Below, one piece after another: positions 54,188 through 63,871 of a stretch of DNA of 64,000 nt (position 1 is its first letter; every line of letters starts with the position of its first letter). The stretch comes from Shewanella psychrophila (lineage in GTDB: Bacteria > Pseudomonadota > Gammaproteobacteria > Enterobacterales > Shewanellaceae), in assembly GCF_002005305.1 (NCBI RefSeq), contig NZ_CP014782.1, positions 1,116,001-1,180,000 on the forward strand, given 5' to 3'. The translations under genes and the position numbers were made by a program. A model generated the notes under the pieces. That model ran no database searches. It was not told where the DNA came from and worked only from the letters and a program-made list of their open reading frames with translations.

Positions 54188-55663
54188 CTACTCCTGGTCT
54201 AAACGACCTACCAAGGAAAGCTCAAAATTTGCCCCCATGTATTTGAAATGTGGGCGAACTGACATGGAGACCTGATACCAACCTGGCTCACCTTGTACGT
54301 CCATAACTTCAATCTTGGCAGCACGCAACGGACGGCGACTTCTTACTTCAGCCGGTGGGTTTTCCTGATCGGCGACAAACTGTTTCAACCAAGTATTCAA
54401 TTCACGCTCAAGATCTTGACGCTCTTTCCATGAACCGATCTGTTCCCTTTGTAGCACCTTGATGTAGTGTGCTAAACGGTTGATGGTCATCATGTAAGGG
54501 ATCTGAGTTCCTAGTTTATAGTTTGTCTCAGCTTCCTTGCCTTCCTTGGTATTAGGGAATACTTTTGGCTTCTGGATCGAGTTCGCAGAGAAGAAAGCGG
54601 CATTATCGCTACCTTTACGCATGGTTAAGCTGATAAAACCTTCATCGGCCAATTCAAACTCTTTACGATCTGTGATCAAGACTTCAGTTGGGATTTTTGC
54701 CTGTAATGCGCCCATAGATTCGAACACGTGCACAGGGAGATCATCAACTGAACCGCCACTCTGTGGACCAATAATATTCGGGCACCAGCGATATTTTGCG
54801 AAACTCTCCGTCAGACGTGTGGCCAATGCAAAGGCTGTGTTGCCCCAAAGGTAATCTTCATGGCTCTCGCTGACATTTTCACGGTAATTGAAGGAACCGA
54901 TAGGATTATCAATGGGATCATATGGCACACGCAGCAAGAAGCGAGGCGCAGTTAATCCCAAGTACCTAGCATCTTCAGACTCTCTCAATGAGCGCCATTT
55001 TGTGTATTTAGGACTCTCGAAAGTAGACTGAAGATCTTTTAGGTTAGGCAGCTCTTCGAAAGATTCTATGCCGAAAAACTCAGGTGCAACCGATGAAAGA
55101 AACGGTGCATGTGCCATGGCGCCAATGGCTCCAACATATTGAAGCAACTTCATGTCTTGTGATGAAGGCGTAAAGGCGTAGTTACCCACGATAGCACCTA
55201 TGGGCTCTCCACCAAATTGACCATAACCTGACGAATACACGTGCTTATAAAGACCAGACTGTACTGTTTCAGGCGCAAATTCAAAATCATCCAGTAACTC
55301 ATCTTTAGTCACGTGGAGGAGTTCAAGCTTGATGTTTTCTCTGAAATCGGTTCTATCGACTAACAGCTTAAGGTTTCTCCATGAAGACTCCATCTGCTGC
55401 ACAGTCTCGTTATGAAGCACCGCATCCATCTGACTGCTGATTTTCTTGTCCAACTCGACTAACATCTTATCGACAAGTGCTTTATTGACCGGCTCACTGC
55501 TATCACGACTGGCAATCACATTGCTGATAAATGCCGCCACACCTTTCTTAGCAATGTCATAACCTTCATCGACGGGAGTGATCTTGGTTTGAGCTAATAC
55601 TTCATCCAGTAAATTAGCACCGAGGGCTTGGTTGCTTTCAACCGCTTTATCCATAGCTTCCAT
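54188..55663 (-). CDS. tssC: TssC (VipB), T6SS sheath large subunit
   Basis: 491 aa, standard length. MESSWRNLKLLVDRTDFRENIKLELLHVTKDELLDDFE, YGQFGGEPIGAIVGNYAFTPSSQDMKLLQYVGAIGAMAHAPFLSSVAPEFFG and the C-terminal GWYQVSMSVRPHFKYMGANFELSLVGRLDQE are hallmark VipB regions. The N-terminal helix that ClpV binds is present. Follows tssB after 88 bp. Confidence 0.97.
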   Translation of the reverse strand: MEAMDKAVESNQALGANLLDEVLAQTKITPVDEGYDIAKKGVAAFISNVIASRDSSEPVNKALVDKMLVELDKKISSQMDAVLHNETVQQMESSWRNLKLLVDRTDFRENIKLELLHVTKDELLDDFEFAPETVQSGLYKHVYSSGYGQFGGEPIGAIVGNYAFTPSSQDMKLLQYVGAIGAMAHAPFLSSVAPEFFGIESFEELPNLKDLQSTFESPKYTKWRSLRESEDARYLGLTAPRFLLRVPYDPIDNPIGSFNYRENVSESHEDYLWGNTAFALATRLTESFAKYRWCPNIIGPQSGGSVDDLPVHVFESMGALQAKIPTEVLITDRKEFELADEGFISLTMRKGSDNAAFFSANSIQKPKVFPNTKEGKEAETNYKLGTQIPYMMTINRLAHYIKVLQREQIGSWKERQDLERELNTWLKQFVADQENPPAEVRSRRPLRAAKIEVMDVQGEPGWYQVSMSVRPHFKYMGANFELSLVGRLDQE

Positions 55664-55751
55664 GAATTTTATTCCTTAAATGGATCGTCGAATGACGAGA
55701 TCGGTTTATCCCTTCATTCGTATAAAATCTGAGTAAATAATACTGTCTGGA

Positions 55752-56240
55752 TTAACTGTCTAGCTTTTGAAGTTCTGCCAGTAATTGTTCCCGAGAATCT
55801 TCGGTCTCAATGAGTTCTTGCAGCTTGGTTCTAAATGAAGGGATATTTCCCAGTGGCCCCTTTAGGGCAACTAAGGCTTCTCTCAATTCGATAAGTTTTT
55901 TAATTTCCGGAATTTGTTCCGCAATAGAATCGGGAGAAAAATCTTTTAATGATGTGAAGTTTAATTCGATATCCAGCTCATCAGATTCGTTATCTGTCAA
56001 ATTATTGGCTACGGTAGCTTTAATTGACAGTTCACTTTCTTTCATGACAGATTCGAAATTATTTTTATTGATTGAAACGGATTTTCTTTCTTCGAGCTGA
56101 GTATCTTCGGGGTGTCCTTTAAAATCACCAACGATCAACATTTTCAGCGGAAGTTCCATTTCAGCCTGTTGGTCGCCTGTTGCGGGTACATATTTGATGT
56201 TTATACGTTCTTTAGGTGCAACTGTGCCATCTTTTGCCAT
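55752..56240 (-). CDS. tssB: TssB (VipA), T6SS sheath small subunit
   Basis: 162 aa. APKERINIKYVPATGDQQAEMELPLKMLIVGDFKGHPEDTQLEERKSVSINKNNFESVMKE is the canonical opening, and the C-terminal helices (EIKKLIELREALVALKGPLGNIPSFRTKLQELI) are conserved. Forms the contractile sheath with TssC. First gene of a minus-strand operon of 15 T6SS genes that ends with vasL. Confidence 0.97.
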   Translation of the reverse strand: MAKDGTVAPKERINIKYVPATGDQQAEMELPLKMLIVGDFKGHPEDTQLEERKSVSINKNNFESVMKESELSIKATVANNLTDNESDELDIELNFTSLKDFSPDSIAEQIPEIKKLIELREALVALKGPLGNIPSFRTKLQELIETEDSREQLLAELQKLDS

Positions 56241-57086
56241 TTTAATATCTCCATATACGGCTATATAGGTAAAAACCTAATCCAAACAATTATATATTTA
56301 CTACATTGAAATATGTTTCTTAAGGGTATCCCCCCTCTTTCTACCTATTGACTTACTAAATAAGATAGTGTTCCTAGATAAAGTCAATCAAGTAAATAGA
56401 ATACGCTGATTCTAACTAACAAATTTTTAATCGCAAGCGAATAATTCACAAACATTAATTAAGGCAAGTTGCATAAATGTTAATAAAAATAACTGGAACA
56501 AGTGTCCCACATAATAGAACAAATCAGTAAAAAACCCAGCTCACCAATAATAAACAGCATGTTACATCATGATTATCACTACAAAAAAATGTAGATTTAG
56601 TTCGTTTTATCGATACAAATAAATACATTTAGCCGAGTATTTATAATTAAAAAAATAATCTTTTATAAGATTTTTGAATAATAAAACTCAGGAATAAATT
56701 TTCATTTCATCTAGATCATGAATTTCATAACTGCTAATTAATATATTTGTTTATATAAATATTTATCTTAGGGAGAGATCTTAGATTAACCTTGTAAGCC
56801 TTTGACCATTGCGTTCTAAGACAATATTTTGTATAAAGTAAAAAAATGCCAATCATCCAGTTCTCGTCTTAGATTCCTTGCATTTTTTAGGAAGAAAATA
56901 GTGAACGCCACGATTAAAAATGAGATGAGCGAATGTTCGCTAATAATTATTTTTATTCTCCATACTTAGACAGATTGAGCTGGATGAGAGGAGGTTGGAG
57001 GGTTGCAGGCTTTTAAAGCGGGCAACCGACAAAGACAAATTAATGAAAGTAACAATTTTTCATGATTTGAACGAGTATATATCGCC
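56241..57086. other. Long AT-rich intergenic region upstream of the T6SS operon
   Basis: About 850 bp, visibly AT-rich with many A/T runs, no supported gene. It must hold the main promoter of the tssB-vasL operon. I see no good sigma-54 promoter here (the best, near 56492-56507, lacks the -12 GC). Such composition is typical of regions silenced by H-NS-like proteins, but that is inference. Confidence 0.5.
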
Positions 57087-57461
57087 TTATCTCTTCCTGC
57101 TTCCAGGTAAGGATTTAGGTAAGGCGTTATTACAATATGGATCGTGCTCTGCATTATCTTTCACATTCTGATCCACATACTTATAAAAACCCTCTTTGAC
57201 CTTAGTCCATACTCCAAGAGAGAGCGCGCCACCCTGAGCTTGAATTAATCTTTCGAACAAGTCCAGATCACAATGACTCGCATCGTAGGCAATTTTTAAT
57301 GTCTTTACTGACTCATCATATGAAACACTATCGATACCGACAATCAGATCAATACTAGACACTAGTTTGTCTCTGTTCTTTGGTGTTATCCCCTCAAGCT
57401 TTAAATACCTGACGACTAAGTTGGCTTCTTTTACACCAAACCTATGATCTAAATCACTCAT
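57087..57461 (-). CDS. Small protein with HMA-like fold, no CxxC
   Basis: 124 aa. The middle (EANLVVRYLKLEGITPKNRDKLVSSIDLIVGIDSVSYDESVKTLKIAYDASHCDLDLFERLIQAQGG) has the beta-alpha-beta-beta-alpha-beta rhythm of heavy-metal-associated domains, but the metal-binding CxxC is missing; only single Cys residues remain. The C-terminal tail (YKYVDQNVKDNAEHDPYCNNALPKSLPGSRKR) is polar and basic. AAGGAGATATT precedes the ATG. Probably cytoplasmic; function unknown. Alone, divergent from the efflux operon. Confidence 0.7.
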   Translation of the reverse strand: MSDLDHRFGVKEANLVVRYLKLEGITPKNRDKLVSSIDLIVGIDSVSYDESVKTLKIAYDASHCDLDLFERLIQAQGGALSLGVWTKVKEGFYKYVDQNVKDNAEHDPYCNNALPKSLPGSRKR

Positions 57462-57897
57462 AATATCTCCTTGATCTTAGCATGAGCAAAATTGAATTTA
57501 TCAAAAAATTCTGTCTGTTTATCTGACAGGTGTGTGCAGTTAGTCAGTTCAGATTAACACTCAGACCTAAAGAGATCGTGATGTCGATCAAATTATGGGC
57601 GATAAATGGGAGATCTGTAGATTAGTTAAATATGTTTACATATTGCGCAAACTATAACCAATACGGTGACCGAGTTAAAAACCTGTATTTACAACGATTA
57701 AGACAACGCCACCTTGGTCACAAAACCATCATGAATGACGACATACAATTTTACACAATGGACATGTAACATCAGCACAGATGATTTAACATATATAAGT
57801 CAAAAAAAGTCTTTCGCCAATGTATTAATTTGAATGAGCCACATAAGGCTGTTCTACAAAAAATATAAAATCCAAGCTTCAACAAGAGGAAGTGTTC
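57462..57897. other. Divergent promoter region
   Basis: About 435 bp between the HMA-like gene (leftward) and the efflux operon (rightward). AT-rich, no supported ORF; expected to carry promoters for both. No operator recognised with confidence. Confidence 0.4.
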
Positions 57898-59091
57898 GTG
57901 GCTACAAAAAAACAGATTATATTGCCTATTGTCGTATTATCCCTCGGGATCGGTGGTTTCCTTGCAATGTCAGCCTTGAAAAAGCCCCCCCAAGAGAAGG
58001 AAGCGGTAGACAATACGCCTTTAGTCGCCGTTAAACAGGTTGAATTCAGCCCTATGACCTTTTCAGTTAGCTCCTACGGCGTAGTCAACGCAAAGTATGA
58101 AACTGAACTGGTTTCACAAGTTAATGGCGAAATCATTTACCTGTCCGAAAGCTTCGTTCGCGGGGGATTCGTTAAGAAAGGCGACATGCTCGCGAAAATA
58201 GATCCCAGTGATTATGATGCCGATCTTATCGATGCTAAAGCGAGCCTTGCTTCGGCAAGAGCAACCTTAGTGCAGGAAAAAGCTTATGGAAAGGTTGCTG
58301 AAGAGGAGTGGAAGCGCATTAAAGATGGCGTCCCCTCAGAGTTAAGTCTACGTAAGCCCCAGCTCGCCCAAGAGATAGCCAAACTTAATTCCACAGAAGC
58401 AGGCCTTAAACGTGCTCTGCGCAACGTTGAACGTACAGTGATCAAGGCACCCTACGATGCCCTCATAGAAAGTCGCAACATTGGTTTAGGTTCTTATGTG
58501 AGCATGGGAACTCCCCTAGGAAAAGTGTTAAGTACCCATAAAGCCGAAATACGGTTGCCTTTAGCCGATAAAGAGATCCAATACCTGATCAATAAAGGTA
58601 AGCATGCACAAGTGACACTCGTTGCAGACCTTGGCGGCAAGCCGCAGGAGTGGACAGGCACCATAGTGCGTAGCGAAGGGGTTATCGATAAACTCAGCCG
58701 TATGACCTATCTGGTCGCCGAAGTCCTAGACCCTTATGGGTTAGCATCAAAAAAGAGCGAACTCAGGTTTGGTTCTTATGTTACCGCTAACATTGCAGGC
58801 ACTCAGGCAGGTGATGTCACTGTGTTACCAAGGCACCTTGTAGTCAATGGGCAAATTGCCGTATTGGATGATGATAATAAGCTGACCTATAAAACCGTTA
58901 ACGTCATCCGTCAATTCGGAGCAGAAGTGGTGATATCCGCAGGATTAGATCAAGGCATGAATGTGATCACCTCAGCCCTCGATTATCCCATTGAAGGGAT
59001 GCAACTCGCGCTACCGGAAGACAAACTGCTGCAGCAAGACGATGAACCCGAAGAGTCTGAGACGCAACTCGCCATGGAAGAGAAGGAATAA
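57898..59091 (+). CDS. RND efflux periplasmic adaptor (membrane fusion protein)
   Basis: 397 aa from GTG 57898, which has AGAGG 8 nt upstream; a GTG at 57892 is too close to the site. N-terminal anchor helix (QIILPIVVLSLGIGGFLAM), then the lipoyl/barrel-sandwich halves (ETELVSQVNGEIIYLSESFVRGGFVKKGDMLAKIDPSDYDADLIDAKASLASARATL; ERTVIKAPYDALIESRNIGLGSYVSMGTPLGKV), hairpin, and beta-barrel plus membrane-proximal domains. Bridges the permease to an outer-membrane channel. The permease follows after 3 nt; no TolC-like gene is present here. Confidence 0.92.
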   Translation: MATKKQIILPIVVLSLGIGGFLAMSALKKPPQEKEAVDNTPLVAVKQVEFSPMTFSVSSYGVVNAKYETELVSQVNGEIIYLSESFVRGGFVKKGDMLAKIDPSDYDADLIDAKASLASARATLVQEKAYGKVAEEEWKRIKDGVPSELSLRKPQLAQEIAKLNSTEAGLKRALRNVERTVIKAPYDALIESRNIGLGSYVSMGTPLGKVLSTHKAEIRLPLADKEIQYLINKGKHAQVTLVADLGGKPQEWTGTIVRSEGVIDKLSRMTYLVAEVLDPYGLASKKSELRFGSYVTANIAGTQAGDVTVLPRHLVVNGQIAVLDDDNKLTYKTVNVIRQFGAEVVISAGLDQGMNVITSALDYPIEGMQLALPEDKLLQQDDEPEESETQLAMEEKE

Positions 59092-59094
59092 TCC

Positions 59095-62000
59095 ATGTCA
59101 GATAACAAAGAATCTCAGGTACCTTCTAGTGCCCACCAAGATACACAAACGGGCATCATAGCCTGGTTTGCCCGCAATAGTGTTGCAGCTAACCTCTTGA
59201 TGCTCATTATTATATTAGGTGGTCTCTTGACCGCCGACACGATACGTAAGCAGTTTTTCCCTCAGATAGAGATCAACTGGGTCGAGTTTAACGCCTTCTA
59301 TCCCGGCGCGGCGCCACAAGAAGTAGAAGAAGGGATCACCATAAAAGTTGAAGAGGCGCTGGAGAGTGTCCAGGGTCTCAAACGTGTGATCACCTATTCT
59401 AATCGAAACTCGGCCACGGGATATTTTCGAATCGAGGACTCTTACGATCCACAAATCGTGCTAGACGAAATCAAATCTGAAATCGATTCCATATCCAGTT
59501 TCCCCGATGGTATGGAGAGGCCTAAAGTCGAGCGTATTAAGTTGCGTCAGGAAGTGCTCTATATGAGTTTGTACGGTGATATGACGCCGAAACAACTCAA
59601 GGAATTAGGTGAGAAAATCCATGATGAGTTGATGCAGTTACCTTTGGTGAATATCACCGATTTTTATGGCGGACTGGATTATGAGATAGCTATCGAAGTC
59701 AGCCGTGACAGGTTGCGTGAATTTGGACTCACCTTCAACGATGTCGCCGACGCAGTTAGAGGTTTCTCCCGTAACATGTCTGCGGGTCAGATCCGTGCCG
59801 AAAATGGTTACATCAACCTTAGAATTCAAAACCAGGCTTATGTAGGCTATGAATTCGAGAACCTGCCTTTAATCACCTTGCAAGATGGCACCAATGTGCT
59901 CTTAGGTGATATAGCCACTGTGATAGATGGATTTCAGGAAGGCATTCAATATTCGAAGTTTAACGGTAAAAACTCGGTCACCTTTTTTATCGGTGCGGCG
60001 AATGATCAAAGCATGACAGATGTGGCCGAAGTAGTTAAAGCCTACGTGGCTCAGAAACAGGAAGTGCTACCAGACGGGCTTAAACTAGAGACCTGGGTTG
60101 ACATGACCTACTACTTGGAAGGCCGTTTAGATCTCATGTTAGATAGCATGAAAACTGGTGCAGTACTTGTCTTTCTTATGTTAGCCCTGTTCCTGCGGGT
60201 GCGCCTGGCATTTTGGGTCATGATGGGTCTACCGGTTTGTTTCCTTGGCACCCTACTCTTCATGCCTATGCCTATGATCGATGTCACAGTGAATGTGATC
60301 AGCCTGTTTGCCTTCATCTTGGTACTGGGTATCGTGGTGGATGATGCCATCGTCATGGGGGAAAGTGCCCATGATGAATGTGAAAAGAATGGTCAAAGCT
60401 TGGAGAATGTCATCCGTGGTGTGAAGCGGGTCGCCATGCCCGCAACATTCGGCGTACTGACGACCATAGCGGCATTTTTGCCACTGACCCTCGATGATGG
60501 TCCCTCCTCAGCTTTCGGTAAAGCCATAGGCTATATCGTGATCTTATGTCTGATATTTTCACTGGTCGAGTCTAAGCTCATCTTGCCATCGCATTTGGCC
60601 AGAATGAAACCCAGAACCAAGGTAAAACCAGGCTCGAGAAATCCTTTGGATTGGTTACGTAATGGCGTGAACTTTATCCAAGGCAAGGTCGATTCAGGTT
60701 TACAGTATTTTATTCAAAATATATATCGGCCGGCACTTACCAGCGCCGTCAAGTATCGTTATACCGTTATTATGCTGTTTATCAGTTTCATACTGATCTG
60801 CGCCGGACTCTATGCTGGTGGCATGATCCGCTTCATCGGTCAGCCCAAGATCCCTCATGATTTTCCTCGAGTGAATTTCGAGATGAACGTGGATGCATCG
60901 GAGAAAGCGACGTTATCTGCGGCACTCGCAATTGAAAAGGCTATTTATGACGTAGATAAACGGTTAGAAGAGCAATATGGCCAAGGCATGATCTCAGACA
61001 TGCAGGTCGATCTTAGGGGGCGTACTTCGGCTGAAGTAATGACCAAGCTGGTGGATCCTGAACTAAGGCCATTAGATACCTTTGAGCTTGCTGAGTTATG
61101 GCGCCAAGCCATGCCGCTCATACCGGGAATGAAGTCATTCGAAATTCAGGATAACTTGTTCGGTGGTGGTCGTGACGATGGTGATATCAGTTTCCGCCTG
61201 GAAGGAAAAGATGAGCAGCAATTGATTGCTGCCTCGAAAGAGCTCAAGGCTAAACTTAACTCCCTCAAAGGTGTGGGTGATGTCAACGACAGTCGCCAAT
61301 CCAGTGCGAAAGAGGTGCAATTTGAGCTCAAGCCTCAGGCCTATGGTCTGGGTCTTACTTTAGCCAATATAGCCTCCCAGGTGGGTAATAGTTTCTATGG
61401 CTTAGAAGCCCAACGTATCTTGAGAAATGGCTCTGAGATAAAAGTGATGCTGCGCTACCCAGAGAGAGAACGAAACTCCATCGCTCAGGTCAGTGAGGTA
61501 TTGATTGTCACCCCACAAGGTGCCGAAGTCCCCCTCTCTGAAGTGGTCAATATTACAGTCACTCAAGGGGTCAATGGCATTCGCCGTGAAAACGGTAACC
61601 GAACCATCAATGTATGGGCCTCAGTGGATGCCGATCAGGCCGAGCCCTTCAAACTGGCTCAGGACATTCGTGATAACTTTATGCCTCAGCTGCTAAAGAA
61701 ATATCCGCGAGTACAAAGTGAAGTGTCGGGCAATATCCAGGAGCAGATGGACAGTGCTAAGACTCAACTGAGAGACTTTATCATCTCCATGTTGATTATC
61801 TATAGCCTATTAGCTATCCCACTGAAGTCATACTCCCAGCCTCTCATGATCATGTCTGTTATCCCCTTCGGCGTCATAGGCTCAGTGCTTGGTCATATGA
61901 TCATGGGAATCGACTTAAGCGCACTCTCCCTATTCGGCATCATAGCTGCAGCGGGTGTAGTGGTGAATGACTCATTGGTGATGGTCGATTACATCAACAA

Positions 62001-62316
62001 GTCCCGTGAGGCTGGAATTGCGATGAAGACGGCGGTACTTGAGGCGGGTTGTAGACGTTTCCGAGCCATTATGTTGACCTCACTGACCACCTTTATCGGC
62101 TTGATGCCCATCATGACAGAAACCAGTATGCAAGCTAAGATGGTGATCCCTATGGCGACCTCCCTCGCCTTCGGTGTCTTGTTTGCCACTGTGGTCACTC
62201 TGATGCTGATCCCTTGCTTGTATCTTGCTATTGAAGATATTAAAAAGTTGGTCGGCAGCAAGTCACGTGTTCAGCATGACGATGATCACGCCATGGAGCC
62301 AGAGTTGATAAAATAG
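59095..62316 (+). CDS. RND (HAE1/AcrB-type) efflux permease
   Basis: 1,073 aa, full length. First TM (VAANLLMLIIILGGLLTADTIRKQFFPQIEINWVEFNAFYPGAAPQEVEEGITIKVEEAL), two large periplasmic loops and TM clusters 2-6 and 8-12. Motif A-like GIVVDDAIVMGESAHDECEKNG, where the two Asp residues for proton relay lie in TM4 (VVDDAIV), and the mirror in the second half AGVVVNDSLVMVDYINKSREAG. Proton-driven export of unknown substrates with the adaptor upstream; substrate not readable. Followed by a strong terminator. Confidence 0.93.
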   Translation: MSDNKESQVPSSAHQDTQTGIIAWFARNSVAANLLMLIIILGGLLTADTIRKQFFPQIEINWVEFNAFYPGAAPQEVEEGITIKVEEALESVQGLKRVITYSNRNSATGYFRIEDSYDPQIVLDEIKSEIDSISSFPDGMERPKVERIKLRQEVLYMSLYGDMTPKQLKELGEKIHDELMQLPLVNITDFYGGLDYEIAIEVSRDRLREFGLTFNDVADAVRGFSRNMSAGQIRAENGYINLRIQNQAYVGYEFENLPLITLQDGTNVLLGDIATVIDGFQEGIQYSKFNGKNSVTFFIGAANDQSMTDVAEVVKAYVAQKQEVLPDGLKLETWVDMTYYLEGRLDLMLDSMKTGAVLVFLMLALFLRVRLAFWVMMGLPVCFLGTLLFMPMPMIDVTVNVISLFAFILVLGIVVDDAIVMGESAHDECEKNGQSLENVIRGVKRVAMPATFGVLTTIAAFLPLTLDDGPSSAFGKAIGYIVILCLIFSLVESKLILPSHLARMKPRTKVKPGSRNPLDWLRNGVNFIQGKVDSGLQYFIQNIYRPALTSAVKYRYTVIMLFISFILICAGLYAGGMIRFIGQPKIPHDFPRVNFEMNVDASEKATLSAALAIEKAIYDVDKRLEEQYGQGMISDMQVDLRGRTSAEVMTKLVDPELRPLDTFELAELWRQAMPLIPGMKSFEIQDNLFGGGRDDGDISFRLEGKDEQQLIAASKELKAKLNSLKGVGDVNDSRQSSAKEVQFELKPQAYGLGLTLANIASQVGNSFYGLEAQRILRNGSEIKVMLRYPERERNSIAQVSEVLIVTPQGAEVPLSEVVNITVTQGVNGIRRENGNRTINVWASVDADQAEPFKLAQDIRDNFMPQLLKKYPRVQSEVSGNIQEQMDSAKTQLRDFIISMLIIYSLLAIPLKSYSQPLMIMSVIPFGVIGSVLGHMIMGIDLSALSLFGIIAAAGVVVNDSLVMVDYINKSREAGIAMKTAVLEAGCRRFRAIMLTSLTTFIGLMPIMTETSMQAKMVIPMATSLAFGVLFATVVTLMLIPCLYLAIEDIKKLVGSKSRVQHDDDHAMEPELIK

Positions 62317-62340
62317 GTCTTAGATTTATATCAACTAAAT

Positions 62341-62376
62341 AAAATGCCGCTCGACATTTCGAGCGGCATTTTTATA
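62341..62376 (+). terminator. Strong bidirectional terminator
   Basis: 14-bp perfect arms AAAATGCCGCTCGA/TCGAGCGGCATTTT with CATT loop (62341-62372) followed by T. It ends the efflux operon and, by its symmetry, can also serve the convergent lipoprotein gene. Confidence 0.93.
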
Positions 62377-62422
62377 TTATACTTTCCTGATCTGGCAAAC
62401 CTATTATTTGTCAGAATAAAGA

Positions 62423-63277
62423 CTAGTTCATGTAACGAGACTCGAAAGTCGCGATTAACTCACCCTTGTTGCTCTTTACTGTCAATGCTTCTCCATTGAC
62501 GCTGTAGCTGGCAAACTCGCCGATAGATTTAAGGAATGCTTGCTCCTGCTCCATACCTTCCATACACATCTTACGCGTACCCGCTACTGGCCCCATGGTT
62601 AACTTACCTTCATTAGCCTCGAAAGCGCCGGTGAAGTTATTACAACCAGAGAACCCCTTGATGACATTTTTCTCAGCAACGAATTGGATAAAGAGCTCTT
62701 TCTCGCCGGCGCCCAATTTCGCAGGGGCTTCAGCCAAACTCATCAATTTCCAATAAGTATTAGTAAACTCGGCATTGGCTATGTTATCTGATTCGGCCGT
62801 CTTTGCATGAGCGACTCGGTCCACTTTAATCTCGATAGGCTTAGTCTGGCCCTCGGCGAATGGATCTATGCTAGTCGTCGATGTGAATATTAGGCTGTCT
62901 TCGACTTTAATCGTCGCACGCAGGCTATATCTGTTTCTATCTTGTATCTTACTGGCATCATATTCGATACTCACGGCATAAGGAGGTGTGCCAATACCTT
63001 TTACGGACTGAGTAGCGATCACATCTGAGGCTGCATCTGCCTTAGAAATATCTTCCAGTGTCACCTCGAGTACAGCATTAGGTGGCAGCATTCTACGATC
63101 TAGATAGATAACATTGATATCCAGAGTTTTCATTGCGGTGACCTCAGCTGTGACTTGTTTTACAGTTGTCGCTGTATCTTGATTCGGCGTCGTAGAGCCA
63201 CTATCACATGCCTGTAATACGAAAGCAGAAAGTAAGACCGAAGAGGCTAAGGCGAGTTTGTTCATTCTAAACTTCAT
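62423..63277 (-). CDS. Lipoprotein with YbaY-like and META (HslJ-like) domains
   Basis: 284 aa. Lipoprotein signal with VLQAC. N-terminal domain (LDINVIYLDRRMLPPNAVLEVTLEDISKADAASDVIATQSVKG ... YSLRATIKVEDSLIFTSTTSIDPFAEG) matches the YbaY type; C-terminal META domain (YWKLMSLAEAP ... IKGFSGCNNFTGAFEANEGKLTMGPVAGTRKMCMEGMEQEQAFLKSIGEFASYSVNGEALTV) with the paired Cys. HslJ-type META proteins are linked to novobiocin and stress resistance. A second Met at residue 5 could be the start. Alone, convergent with the efflux operon. Confidence 0.88.
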   Translation of the reverse strand: MKFRMNKLALASSVLLSAFVLQACDSGSTTPNQDTATTVKQVTAEVTAMKTLDINVIYLDRRMLPPNAVLEVTLEDISKADAASDVIATQSVKGIGTPPYAVSIEYDASKIQDRNRYSLRATIKVEDSLIFTSTTSIDPFAEGQTKPIEIKVDRVAHAKTAESDNIANAEFTNTYWKLMSLAEAPAKLGAGEKELFIQFVAEKNVIKGFSGCNNFTGAFEANEGKLTMGPVAGTRKMCMEGMEQEQAFLKSIGEFASYSVNGEALTVKSNKGELIATFESRYMN

Positions 63278-63618
63278 AAAGTAATTCCTTTTATGTACCG
63301 CTACAAGATGAACACGCCATCCTGTAAAAAGCCCGACAGTGAACTAATTGAGACTAAAGAACAAGAAATTACCGCAAAAAACAGAGTAAATTAACAAAGT
63401 AATAGCCTTTGAAAACTTATGGTTATACAAGAAGCAACAGACATGATGAACCTACTACACACTGTTAAAATTTAAAAGTTCTTCAAATTAGCAGCGAGTA
63501 ATATGGTATCTAGTATGCCTATTTCGTGCTTACATCAATCAATAAAATAATACGGAGAGAAAGCTGACTTTACACAAGAGGAGCCCAAAGGTTCACATGC
63601 CTATCAACTTCTTAAACG
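63278..63618. other. Intergenic region with no recognised gene
   Basis: About 340 bp between the META lipoprotein and the tRNA terminator. AT-rich; no ORF with a plausible start and site. Contains the lipoprotein promoter on the minus strand. Confidence 0.5.
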
Positions 63619-63655
63619 AAAAAAGGCCCATCATTTCTGATGAGCCTTTTTCTTA
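63619..63655 (-). terminator. Terminator after tRNA-Ser
   Basis: Stem AAGGCTCATCA-GAAA-TGATGGGCCTT (one U-G pair) followed on the minus strand by a T-run; lies 5 bp beyond the tRNA 3' end. Confidence 0.9.
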
Positions 63656-63659
63656 AATG

Positions 63660-63750
63660 TGGCGGAGAGATAGGGATTTGAACCCTAGATGGGCTATAAA
63701 CCCATGCCGGTTTTCAAGACCGGTGCATTCGACCACTCTGCCATCTCTCC
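63660..63750 (-). tRNA. tRNA-Ser (anticodon UGA)
   Basis: 91 nt with encoded CCA. Acceptor arms GGAGAGA/TCTCTCC, D arm GGCAGAGTGGTCGAATGC, anticodon arm CCGGT-CTTGAAA-ACCGG with UGA in the loop, the long variable arm of a class II tRNA (ATGGGTTTATAGCCCAT) and T arm TAGGG-TTCAAAT-CCCTA. UGA with a long variable arm identifies serine. Confidence 0.98.
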
Positions 63751-63871
63751 GAACGCCGCGAATAATATAGTGACACATCAGTCTTGTAAAGGCCTCAAAT
63801 GCACATTTTCATCATAAGAAGCCCTAAATGAGATTGAACGGTCAATATTGACACGGTTTGACTATTTTATG

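Noticed and set aside
56492..56507. Sigma-54 promoter upstream of tssB
   Set aside because: TGGGAC-N5-TTCCA on the minus strand has the GG but lacks the essential -12 GC.
56966..57154. 62-aa minus-strand frame
   Set aside because: Overlaps the 3' end of the HMA-like gene in another frame; no ribosome site and atypical composition.
57892..57894. GTG at 57892 as start of the RND adaptor
   Set aside because: Only 2 nt from the GAGG site; GTG at 57898 has 8-nt spacing.
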